Assembly: GCA_028150825.1 (NCBI GenBank)
Contig: JAOGIM010000007.1
Coordinates: 21,460-85,459, forward strand
Direction: 5' to 3'
DNA: 64,000 nt
Origin: Paracoccaceae bacterium
GTDB lineage: Bacteria; Pseudomonadota; Alphaproteobacteria; Rhodobacterales; Rhodobacteraceae
How positions within the stretch are numbered: the stretch's first letter is position 1; each line of letters opens with the position of its first letter. The notes under the pieces are model-generated. The model had not been told where the DNA came from, made no database searches, and was given only the letters and a program-made list of their open reading frames with translations. Below, in pieces: positions 28,467-36,746 of this stretch. Made by a program: the position numbers and the translations under genes.

Positions 28467-29636
28467 CTATGTCTCTGCGGTGGCATCATAGCGATATATC
28501 CAGTCAAATTTTTCAACCATACGCCCTGGCATTACCTGCGACATGGCCCACATAGTTCGATGCGCTGCCCATCTAAGAGGTGGGAAGGTAAGATGATATT
28601 TCCACGCATTACCTTCGGCTACAGAAATAATGCGTTCAACCCTCTTTTTACGCATGTCTTGGTAAGCTTGCAGATCTGTTTTTGTCAATGATGTATTGGA
28701 CAGACATTTGGCAAGAACCCAAGCGTCTTCAAGGGCGAGATTTGCCCCCTGCGCCATAAAGGGAAGCGTTGGGTGTGCCGCATCTCCCAAAAGCACAACG
28801 CCACCCTCATACCATTTCTTAGCAACCGGATGACGAAATAGTCCCCAAACGTGAGGTGTTTGGACCTTAGATAGCAGATCACCAATCCCAAGGTTGAACT
28901 CACAAAACGATCGCCGCAGGATGTCAGCATCGCCTTGCTCTGACCAGCTTTCTTTGGCCCAGGTATCACGTTCTTCTATCAAAACAAGGTTAAGCACAGA
29001 GCGACTCCGTATCGGATATGTAACGACATGTTTTTTTGGACCCATATATATTCTGGCGACATCCGGGTGATCGGTTGTATTGGGGACCAATGCGCGCCAT
29101 GCAACATGCCCCGTGAAATAGGGTGCCACTTTGCCAAAAAGGCTTTCACGACCTACGGAATGAATACCATCAGCGCAGATTACCACCTCGGGACAATATC
29201 GATCTGACGATGAGACAATCTCTGGCTTGGTATCGTTTGATACCGACATTACGCGTTCGCTAAATGAAAAGGAAACACCGGCATTTATGCATTCCTCAAA
29301 GAGAATGTTTATCAGATCTGCCCGATGCATCATAAGATGCGTAAGGCCTTTGTTATATTTTTCAATATCCAGAGCACAGACAGTTTGCGCTGTTTTATGA
29401 TCAATCAGTTCAACGGCATGCGCTTTTACAGCAGCCCGTGAACACGCAGAACCGACACCCAGTGCATTCAAAACTAGAAAACCGTTGGCCGAAATTTGTA
29501 CGCCAGCACCTACATCAAGCAGTTTGTCTGCCTGTTCTATTACATGTACGTTTATATCGTGCCTGCGAAGTGCTAGTGCAACGGCCAAACCACCGATACC
29601 CGCCCCAACAACAATCGTCTCACCAAAAACATCCAT
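28467..29636 (-). CDS. FAD-dependent aromatic-ring-hydroxylase-type monooxygenase
   Basis: 389-aa flavoprotein of the group A (salicylate hydroxylase / PHBH-like) monooxygenases. It has the N-terminal dinucleotide-binding GAGIGGLAVALALRR, the NADPH/FAD motif CADGIHSVGRESL and the FAD-binding GGVVLLGDAAHPTLPFMAQGANLALEDA. It resembles the monooxygenase found beside dksA in many Rhodobacteraceae. The substrate cannot be told from sequence; 3-hydroxybenzoate- or salicylate-like compounds are candidates. It is cotranscribable with dksA upstream (53-bp gap). Confidence 0.85.
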   Translation of the reverse strand: MDVFGETIVVGAGIGGLAVALALRRHDINVHVIEQADKLLDVGAGVQISANGFLVLNALGVGSACSRAAVKAHAVELIDHKTAQTVCALDIEKYNKGLTHLMMHRADLINILFEECINAGVSFSFSERVMSVSNDTKPEIVSSSDRYCPEVVICADGIHSVGRESLFGKVAPYFTGHVAWRALVPNTTDHPDVARIYMGPKKHVVTYPIRSRSVLNLVLIEERDTWAKESWSEQGDADILRRSFCEFNLGIGDLLSKVQTPHVWGLFRHPVAKKWYEGGVVLLGDAAHPTLPFMAQGANLALEDAWVLAKCLSNTSLTKTDLQAYQDMRKKRVERIISVAEGNAWKYHLTFPPLRWAAHRTMWAMSQVMPGRMVEKFDWIYRYDATAET

Positions 29637-29689
29637 CCTAAATTAACGCAACATAAAATTGAAGGTGTGGCCAGGTGCTTCTTATATGG

Positions 29690-30112
29690 TCAGTCTTCGC
29701 GATGAACTTTCTCGCGCCTCTCATGCCGCTCTTGAGATTCAAGGCTCATAGTTGCTATAGGACGCGCATCCAATCGCTTAAGCGAAATTGGATCGCCGGT
29801 CACTTCACAGTATCCGTATTCCCCCTCAGTTATCCGTCGCAATGCTGCATCAATTTTTGAAACAAGTTTTCTTTGGCGATCTCTCGTCCGTAACTCAAGT
29901 GCACGATCGGTCTCTTCACTCGCCCGATCCGCTACATCCGGAATGTTTCGTGTACCGTCTTGCAAACCTTCAATCGTATCTTTTGTTTCCAATAACAGGT
30001 CAGCCTTCCAATCCATTAGCTTACGTTTGAAGTACTCAACCTGACGATCGTTCATAAAAGGTTCATCGTCAGCAGGAGCATAGTTTTTTGGCAGAAACTT
30101 TTCTTGCTTCAT
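29690..30112 (-). CDS. dksA: RNA polymerase-binding transcription factor DksA, single-Cys form
   Basis: Secondary-channel RNA polymerase factor that works with ppGpp in the stringent response. The 140-aa protein has the coiled-coil N-terminal half, with the acidic tip region RNIPDVADRASEETDRALELR, and the zinc-finger-like C-terminal fold EYGYCEVTGDPISLKRL...ERHERREKVHRED. Only the first of the four classical zinc cysteines remains; the others are replaced by Thr, Ala and Ser. Alphaproteobacterial DksA proteins with one cysteine are known to fold and work without zinc. A four-cysteine paralogue at 44.1 kb is frameshifted. Confidence 0.93.
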   Translation of the reverse strand: MKQEKFLPKNYAPADDEPFMNDRQVEYFKRKLMDWKADLLLETKDTIEGLQDGTRNIPDVADRASEETDRALELRTRDRQRKLVSKIDAALRRITEGEYGYCEVTGDPISLKRLDARPIATMSLESQERHERREKVHRED

Positions 30113-30298
30113 TTTTGCTCCTTTTTGCAGGTCAGAGCCTGACGTGCAAAACCCTTCCCGATTAATTCTCTATTATGGTCAGCAATTATCGCAACACAAC
30201 GTCATTGTCACTAGGCAATAGCAACAGATTGCAGCAATTTTATTAACACGTTAAGATCGCCCAACAGAAATAGAATTAAATAGGAAATGATGCAGGCC

Positions 30299-31138
30299 AT
30301 GAAATTTAGCGGTACTAAAGATTATGTAGCAACAGAAGACCTCAAAGTTGCAGTAAATGCCGCGGTAACGCTTGAGCGCCCGCTGCTAATCAAAGGCGAA
30401 CCCGGAACTGGAAAAACTGAACTTGCCAAACAAGTGGCAAAAGGTCTCGGGCTCGAAATGATTGAATGGAACATAAAGTCCACAACCAAAGCACAGCAAG
30501 GGCTATATGAATATGACGCCGTTAGCCGTCTGCGCGATAGCCAGCTTGGGGAAGAGCGTGTTCACGACGTGAAAAACTATATTCGTAAAGGCAAGCTATG
30601 GCAGGCCTTTGACACTGACAAAAAGATCGTTCTCTTGATTGACGAAATTGACAAAGCAGATATCGAATTTCCCAACGATCTGTTACAAGAACTGGATAAG
30701 ATGGAGTTTTACGTTTACGAAACCGGCGAAACAATTGTTGCCAGACAACGCCCTATTGTGATCATCACATCCAATAATGAAAAAGAACTCCCGGACGCAT
30801 TTTTGCGGCGTTGCTTTTTCCATTATATCCGCTTTCCCGATACAGATACACTTAAAATGATTGTAAAAGTGCATCATGCCGATATCAAAGAATCACTTCT
30901 AACGACAGCGCTAACACAGTTTTTTGAGCTACGTGAGCAACCTGGTATTAAGAAAAAACCATCCACATCAGAAGTTCTAGACTGGTTAAAATTACTACTG
31001 GCAGAAGACTTAACGCCAGAAGACATCAAACGTGATGGTCCAAATGCGTTGCCCAAGCTTCATGGCGCATTGCTTAAAAACGAACAAGACGTTCACTTAT
31101 TTGAACGTATCGCCTTTATGGCCCGTGCGAATCGTTAA
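30299..31138 (+). CDS. MoxR-family AAA+ ATPase
   Basis: AAA+ chaperone-like ATPase; MoxR proteins usually work with VWA-domain partners to assemble or activate metalloenzymes and complexes. The expected product is 279 aa. Walker A is KGEPGTGKTELAK, Walker B is VLLIDEIDKADIEF, sensor 1 is IVIITSNNEKELPDAFLRRC. The frame also opens at ATGs at 30287 and 30290; ATG 30299 fits the family N terminus MKFSGTKDYVATEDL. The likely partner, a CoxE-like VWA protein, lies downstream at 32502 but is separated by a terminator and a 1.1-kb gap, so the two are not one transcript. Confidence 0.9.
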   Translation: MKFSGTKDYVATEDLKVAVNAAVTLERPLLIKGEPGTGKTELAKQVAKGLGLEMIEWNIKSTTKAQQGLYEYDAVSRLRDSQLGEERVHDVKNYIRKGKLWQAFDTDKKIVLLIDEIDKADIEFPNDLLQELDKMEFYVYETGETIVARQRPIVIITSNNEKELPDAFLRRCFFHYIRFPDTDTLKMIVKVHHADIKESLLTTALTQFFELREQPGIKKKPSTSEVLDWLKLLLAEDLTPEDIKRDGPNALPKLHGALLKNEQDVHLFERIAFMARANR

Positions 31139-31156
31139 AATGCGCAAACAATATTA

Positions 31157-31194
31157 GAGTACGTTGGGAAATATCCCTCCGTACTCGTTTTATT
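31157..31194 (+). terminator. Rho-independent terminator after the MoxR gene
   Basis: A perfect 7-bp stem (GAGTACG at 31157-31163, CGTACTC at 31180-31186), with further GGGA/TCCC pairing inside, is followed by GTTTTATT. It starts 18 bases after the MoxR stop. Confidence 0.8.
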
Positions 31195-32333
31195 GTTGAT
31201 TAGAAACACAACTTATTTCGGAAAAGCTGTCAAAGCTAATCCATTTACCCAAACACACTTTAAAAGCTTTACCCTCTCGAAGCTGGATCTTGAACCCAAT
31301 TTTCTTGACTTATCTTTTACGCTAGCAAGGGGCAATCTTGAGTATTTTCCACGGTTTGAAAGACCCATATCGGTGCATGTGGCATGCAAGAGGGCTTAAA
31401 CACCCCACTCCAACCTCAAAGGAATGTTGCAGCTACTGAAAGCGGACGCCGATCTAGAGATCTTTTAGAAAACATCCAAAAAGGCAAGTGTTACGATCGT
31501 ACCAGTTCCATTCGGGAAAGTTAACAAAATGCTGCAAACGGCATCCAACCTTATAGCCCTTAATATCAATAGCTTGAAAAAAAATCACGCCAAAGGAGTA
31601 ACTTCTGATAGCAGTTGGCCACAACAAAAGGTTAGAAATGACATCGTTATTTTTATTACCAATGATATTGTTCCACAAGAGGCCCCAGACCGTTTAGATG
31701 AGAAATTCACCTAGTTATTTGGTTAATTGAAGGATCACTGTGGTCTCTAACAGTCATTATTAAAAAATAACAATGTACAACAGTACTAGCACTTTTTGTT
31801 ATACTATTCTCAGGATTACTTATGCTCCAGAATTGTGCGGCAGCATGTCGAGGGTGAAAGCAAGTAAAAAGCTTGCCACTTTTCTTTTCAAATTCAACCC
31901 ACGCGGTGGTCCAATTGAGCCGCACTTGATGAAGCAGACAGGAGTTTTGTCAAGAAAAATTCCTGAAATAGTACAATATTAGCATGGAAGGACCCCACTT
32001 AGGGATCAGATATTATAATCTGGCTCGGATGGGCCAATCAGCAAACACTCGCCTTCACCATACCTTTCTTGCCTATCAAATGGCCATTCATCATATTTAA
32101 AAAGATATGATGGTGAAAACTGCTATAAACAAGAGAATGCGTCCTTATTTGCCACTTTAATATTCCTTAGGACATCGGCACTTGAAATTTGGGGGCAAGC
32201 ATCTGAAAGACTAAAGTCCGTCTGGACACGGATGTGTTTGCACGTTACGAGTTGGACTCGTAGGAACTATTCAACAGCAAATTGTGTCCAATCAGCAACC
32301 TGAGTGTGTTGTACTAGCAAAAAAGAGTAAACG
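31195..32333. other. Long non-coding stretch between MoxR and the VWA group
   Basis: About 1.1 kb with only short, overlapping open frames (none above 75 codons) on both strands and no recognisable protein similarity, tRNA or mobile element. Parts read like decayed coding sequence, for example 31530-31714 on the plus strand, but no family can be assigned. A promoter for the genes from 32334 is expected near the right end. Confidence 0.45.
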
Positions 32334-32498
32334 ATGTATTTAGTCTGCGGTTTTATTGGCGCTCTGATCGGAGCGCGGGCCGCAAAAAAGAAAAATGGGC
32401 GGGCAGCTGACATTGCTCAGTATTCTGCTGCCTATGGTATATTGTTTGCCCTGATCGGATTGGTTCTAACAATTATCGCAGACAGGACGGTAATCTAA
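32334..32498 (+). CDS. Small membrane protein upstream of the VWA gene
   Basis: 54-aa protein with two short hydrophobic segments: residues 1-14 (MYLVCGFIGALIGA) and about 36-50 (YGILFALIGLVLTII). They flank a basic loop (ARAAKKKNGRAADIAQY). This hairpin-like layout and its place just ahead of the VWA gene (3-base gap) match a small conserved Rhodobacteraceae protein sometimes mislabelled as an apolipoprotein acyltransferase; it is far too short for that enzyme. It may anchor the VWA protein to the membrane, but no function is established. Confidence 0.7.
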   Translation: MYLVCGFIGALIGARAAKKKNGRAADIAQYSAAYGILFALIGLVLTIIADRTVI

Positions 32499-32501
32499 TC
32501 C

Positions 32502-33686
32502 ATGTTTCTACCTTTCTTTGATAATCTAAGAAATGTTGGAATTCCAGTTTCATTGCGCGAATTCTTGGGCTTTTTAGAGGGCATGAAGGTTGGCCTCACC
32601 ACATATGACATAGAGGCTTTCTATTTTCTAGCACGCACCACAATGGTCAAAGACGAACGAAACCTTGATAAATTTGACCGTGCATTCGCCGTAACCTTTA
32701 AAGGTCTTGAAGAAATTTCTGACGGGCAAGTTTTGGAGGCTGTGGATATTCCAGCCGAATGGCTAAATAAAATGGCCGAAAAGCACCTTAGCGATGAAGA
32801 AAAAGCCGAGATTGATGCACTCGGTGGTTTTGATAAACTGATGGAAACACTCAAAGAGCGCCTCAAAGAACAAGAAAAACGCCACCAAGGCGGTAGCAAA
32901 TGGGTTGGTACGGCTGGAACCTCTCCGTTTGGCGCATATGGCTATAATCCAGAAGGTGTGCGTATTGGTCAGGGCGAAAGCCGACATCAACGGGCAGTCA
33001 AAGTCTGGGATAAACGCGAGTTTAAAAACCTCGATGATCGAGTCGAACTTGGTACACGCAACATAAAAGTAGCGCTCAAACGTTTGCGCAGGTGGGCCCG
33101 CGACGGAGCGGATGACGAACTTGATATATCGGGCACAATCCGTTCGACGGCTGAAAACGGTTATCTTGACGTCAAAACCCGTGCAGAGCGTCGCAACGCG
33201 GTCAAAGTCCTTATCTTTCTTGATGTTGGTGGATCGATGGACCCTTATGTAAAAATTGTTCAAGAATTATTTTCAGCAGCCCGCACAGAGTTCAAACATC
33301 TTGAGTATTTTTATTTCCACAACTGCCTTTACGAAGGTGTATGGCGTGACAATGCACGTCGCTGGAATGATCAGACCCCGACCCACGAAATCCTGCGCAC
33401 CTATGGATCTGATTACAAATGTATTTTTGTCGGCGATGCCAGTATGTCGCCCTATGAAATCGCCTATCCGGGCGGGGCAAACGAACATTGGAATCCAGAA
33501 GCTGGGCAAGTATGGCTTGAACGCGCAAAAGAAAAATGGCCCTCCCATTTATGGATTAATCCTATTCCTGAACGCCATTGGACCTATACCCAATCAATAG
33601 ATATGGTCCGCGAAATTTTTGATCAACGAATGGTGCCAATGACACTTTCGGGCCTTGAACAAGGCATGAAAGAACTTGTGCGTTAG
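32502..33686 (+). CDS. VWA domain-containing CoxE-like protein
   Basis: 394-aa cytoplasmic protein with a C-terminal von Willebrand factor A domain. The metal-site motif is IFLDVGGSMDPYV (about residues 240-250), a DxGxS variant of the DxSxS MIDAS. The N-terminal part is helical and charged (DEEKAEIDALGGFDKLMETL). Family members are paired with MoxR ATPases and are thought to help assemble metalloproteins or large complexes. It follows the 54-aa membrane protein after 3 bases and precedes an M48 peptidase by 44 bases. Confidence 0.88.
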   Translation: MFLPFFDNLRNVGIPVSLREFLGFLEGMKVGLTTYDIEAFYFLARTTMVKDERNLDKFDRAFAVTFKGLEEISDGQVLEAVDIPAEWLNKMAEKHLSDEEKAEIDALGGFDKLMETLKERLKEQEKRHQGGSKWVGTAGTSPFGAYGYNPEGVRIGQGESRHQRAVKVWDKREFKNLDDRVELGTRNIKVALKRLRRWARDGADDELDISGTIRSTAENGYLDVKTRAERRNAVKVLIFLDVGGSMDPYVKIVQELFSAARTEFKHLEYFYFHNCLYEGVWRDNARRWNDQTPTHEILRTYGSDYKCIFVGDASMSPYEIAYPGGANEHWNPEAGQVWLERAKEKWPSHLWINPIPERHWTYTQSIDMVREIFDQRMVPMTLSGLEQGMKELVR

Positions 33687-33730
33687 TTTCCAGACTTGCC
33701 TTCGCGCGATCTAGACCCCATATCCCCCTT

Positions 33731-34414
33731 ATGATACGCTTTTCTCCGATCTTACTGGCTTTGCTATACGGCCTAGGAATGTACTGGTTTTCAACCATGC
33801 GTTTGCGCAAAACTCTTGACGCTCAATCTGCAGAATTGTTGGACCCCAGTCTACAACCAGTTTTAAATAATATGGCCAAAGCCCTCAATGTTGATCGGGT
33901 CAAAGTCCATTTGTACGAAGTAGATCCCGTGAACGGGCTAGCCTCACCAGATGGTCGGATATTTATAACGCGAGGATTTTATAAAAAATATAAGCTCGGG
34001 GATGTCAGTGCAGAAGAAATTGCAGCCGTTATAGCCCATGAATTGGGCCATATTGCTTTAGGGCACTCTCGTCGCAGGATGATTGATTTCTCCAGCCAAA
34101 ATGCGATCCGCGCAGCCATGGGCATGATCTTGGGCCGTTTTCTGCCCGGTATCGGAAACTGGGTGGCCAATATATTGGCAAATCTCCTGATGGCCAAACT
34201 TTCGCGCTCGGATGAATATGAAGCCGACGAATATGCCTCTGCTCTATTAATAAAAAGCGGCATCGGAACCATACCACAAATCACATTATTTGAAAAACTC
34301 GAGGCTCTGACGGGTCAAACAGGGCATATGCCGGCATGGCTACTAAGCCATCCTGCAACAGAGGACCGGATTAAAACCATCCAGCAACGCGAACAAAAGT
34401 GGCAGAAAAAATAG
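33731..34414 (+). CDS. M48-family membrane-associated metallopeptidase
   Basis: 227-aa zinc peptidase. Residues 5-20 form a membrane anchor (SPILLALLYGLGMYWF). The zinc site is HELGH (His103, Glu104, His107), and the third ligand is the glutamate of EYEADEYASALLI, about 60 residues later. The size fits small HtpX/Oma1-like M48 peptidases rather than full HtpX, with only one clear helix. It probably belongs to the same transcript as the VWA gene and may handle membrane-protein quality control; its target is unknown. Confidence 0.87.
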   Translation: MIRFSPILLALLYGLGMYWFSTMRLRKTLDAQSAELLDPSLQPVLNNMAKALNVDRVKVHLYEVDPVNGLASPDGRIFITRGFYKKYKLGDVSAEEIAAVIAHELGHIALGHSRRRMIDFSSQNAIRAAMGMILGRFLPGIGNWVANILANLLMAKLSRSDEYEADEYASALLIKSGIGTIPQITLFEKLEALTGQTGHMPAWLLSHPATEDRIKTIQQREQKWQKK

Positions 34415-34444
34415 CTCTACCAAAAACGTGCCGTACTTTAACAG

Positions 34445-36043
34445 CTACTGGCCGCGGATGAACTTCATAAGGTTGCGGGTTGAAGGATCTTGATCTTGCG
34501 AAGCTTTACCAGATTTCAAGACAGGTTCAAGCGCACTGGCGAGTTCTTTTCCCAATTCAACACCCCATTGATCAAAGCTGTTGATGTTCAAAATAACGCC
34601 TTCGACAAATACCCGGTGTTCATAAAGCGCAATTATTTTGCCAAGTATCTCGGGAGTGAGTTTTGGATAAATTAACGTTGTCGACGGCCTGTTACCAGGG
34701 AAGACACGGTGATTAGCCCACTTGTCTAAGTCGGCACCAGATATTCCTTTCGCAGCACCAATCTCGCGCGTGGCTGAAAAAGAACGACCAAGCATCAAGG
34801 CCTGAGACTGGGCCAAACAATTCGCTAGAAGCAGTGTGTGATGATGCCCCAGATCGGGCTCATGACCTTTGGCCGCCACCAAAAACTCACTGGGCACTAT
34901 TTGAGTTCCCTGGTGGATCAGCTGATAAAACGCATGCTGGCCATTTGTGCCGGGTTCTCCCCAGACAACAGGGCCAGAGCCATAACTGACATCTTCCCCT
35001 TGCATGGTGACGCGTTTACCATTGCTCTCCATTTCAAGTTGCTGAAGATAGGCGGGGAGACGAGTCAAACGTTGATCATATGGCAGAAAAGCGCGCGTGT
35101 GGTAACCGCAGACTTGATTGTGCCAGATCCCAACAAGAGCCAACATGACCGGCATATTGTGCTGAGGTTCAGCCGTCAAGAAATGCTGATCCATGGTCTG
35201 GGCACCGCGCAGAAATGCCTCAAAATTGTGCGGTCCAATAGCAATCATCAAGCTAAGTCCGATTGGTCCCCAAAGAGAATAACGCCCCCCGACCCAGTCG
35301 GCAAAGCCAAAAACGCGCTCGGAGGGAATGCCAAAGGCAGCAGTTTTGTCTGCAGCAGTGGAAAGTGCGACAAATTGAGCTGCTGGATCTTGAACCGTTT
35401 TTGCCATCCAGTCAAACGCAGTTATTGCGTTTGTCATTGTTTCAATCGTTGTAAAGGTTTTAGATGCGACAATGACCAGCGTCGTTTCGGGATTTAGGTT
35501 GCGCAGCGTATCGACTATATGTGCAGCATCAATATTGGATACAAAGTGGCAGGCCGGACCGTCGTGATAGGGTGATAAGGCGAGTGCCGCCATCGCTGGT
35601 CCCAAATCAGAACCACCAATACCAATATTGACCACATCCGTAATGGCCCCACCCCGCCCAACATATGTACCACTACGCACTGCGTCAGAGAATGTCTGCA
35701 TTGCTCCAAGAGTTTCTAGAACTTCAGGCATTATGTCTTCACCATCCACTTGAATTGGATGGCCATCTAAATTGCGCAAAGCTGTATGCAAGACGGCTCG
35801 GTCTTCTGTACGATTTATCTTAGCTCCAGAAAACATATCCGCACGCTTTTGGGAGAATCTACTGACCTCAAGTAGATCCAACAAGGCCGATTGAGTTGCG
35901 CTGTCAATGTTTGTTTTTGAATAGTCGAACAGAATTTTACCGCTTCTTAGTGAAAATTCCGTAGCCCTATTCTCATCCTCAAAAAGCGAAGTAATCTTGC
36001 GCCCACCAATCTTTTGGAATTGCGATTTTAATGCCTCAAACAT
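34445..36043 (-). CDS. pgi: Glucose-6-phosphate isomerase
   Basis: Interconverts glucose-6-phosphate and fructose-6-phosphate. The 532-aa product is full length for the long bacterial form. It shows INIGIGGSDLGPAMAALAL-type sugar-phosphate binding (here NIGIGGSDLGP), ASKTFTTIETMTNA, the PGI signature segment DWVGGRYSLWGPIGLS and the C-terminal FDQWGVELGKELA. It is the last gene of zwf-pgl-pgi (31 bases after pgl) and convergent with the M48 gene (30-base gap). Confidence 0.97.
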   Translation of the reverse strand: MFEALKSQFQKIGGRKITSLFEDENRATEFSLRSGKILFDYSKTNIDSATQSALLDLLEVSRFSQKRADMFSGAKINRTEDRAVLHTALRNLDGHPIQVDGEDIMPEVLETLGAMQTFSDAVRSGTYVGRGGAITDVVNIGIGGSDLGPAMAALALSPYHDGPACHFVSNIDAAHIVDTLRNLNPETTLVIVASKTFTTIETMTNAITAFDWMAKTVQDPAAQFVALSTAADKTAAFGIPSERVFGFADWVGGRYSLWGPIGLSLMIAIGPHNFEAFLRGAQTMDQHFLTAEPQHNMPVMLALVGIWHNQVCGYHTRAFLPYDQRLTRLPAYLQQLEMESNGKRVTMQGEDVSYGSGPVVWGEPGTNGQHAFYQLIHQGTQIVPSEFLVAAKGHEPDLGHHHTLLLANCLAQSQALMLGRSFSATREIGAAKGISGADLDKWANHRVFPGNRPSTTLIYPKLTPEILGKIIALYEHRVFVEGVILNINSFDQWGVELGKELASALEPVLKSGKASQDQDPSTRNLMKFIRGQ

Positions 36044-36074
36044 ATTATATATGTGTCCACTAATTTTATAATTA

Positions 36075-36746
36075 TCAAGCCGACCAATGCACGTTTAATT
36101 CGTCCAAAACCGCCGCAATGGGCGCCTCTTTTGCAGATAAGGTTTGGGCTTTTTCAAAAGCTGCTTTTTTTTCCGCACCCAAGATGATCAGATGTTTTTT
36201 CATTGCACCATTTAGGAATGGCACAGACAAAGTTATGCGCGGTTCACTTGCGCCAGGCGCGCGCATCGCTACCAGAACCGGTGCCTCAATACTAAGGGCT
36301 AAATCAAGTTGGTCTGCCCCGGGAAACAAAGAGGCAGTATGCATATCAGTACCCATACCTAACAAAAGAACAGATATTGGAAACAGGCGAATGCACTCTT
36401 GCGTCAGCGTCTCAATGGCTTCTTCTGGCGTTTCATAAGGTAAATATAAAGGCAAAAGATGTGCTTTTGCCGCATGATTCACTAACATACGTTGTTCAAG
36501 CAACCGCGTATTTGACCGGTCACTCACATTAGAAACCCAGCGTTCATCACTTAACATAAGATCAACACGGTCCCAATCGATGTCGGCCGCGCACAGCATG
36601 TCGAACACAGGTCCAGGTGTTGTGCCACCAGGCACAACAAAACTAACGCGCTCCTGATTGCTCAAAGCATTTCTCAAATCACCAGCCAAATTATTTGCCA
36701 AGCTCATAACTAGTAAATCACGATCAGGGTATTCCACAAACTCCAT
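36075..36746 (-). CDS. pgl: 6-phosphogluconolactonase
   Basis: Hydrolyses 6-phosphogluconolactone made by Zwf, in the oxidative pentose-phosphate and Entner-Doudoroff routes. The expected product is 223 aa. Motifs are VVPGGTTPGPVFD, LSDERWVSNVSDRSN and LLGMGTDMHTASLFPG. In the last, the usual glycine after Asp is replaced by Met. The start is ATG 36746, in a TAATG overlap with the zwf stop and with GGAGAG upstream; a second ATG at 36761 is possible. Confidence 0.95.
   Translation of the reverse strand: MEFVEYPDRDLLVMSLANNLAGDLRNALSNQERVSFVVPGGTTPGPVFDMLCAADIDWDRVDLMLSDERWVSNVSDRSNTRLLEQRMLVNHAAKAHLLPLYLPYETPEEAIETLTQECIRLFPISVLLLGMGTDMHTASLFPGADQLDLALSIEAPVLVAMRAPGASEPRITLSVPFLNGAMKKHLIILGAEKKAAFEKAQTLSAKEAPIAAVLDELNVHWSA

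Noticed and set aside
32200..32330. Possible RNase P or other structured RNA (GAAAGACTAAAGTCC)
   Set aside because: No extended pairing or the conserved RNase P core could be traced in the surrounding sequence.
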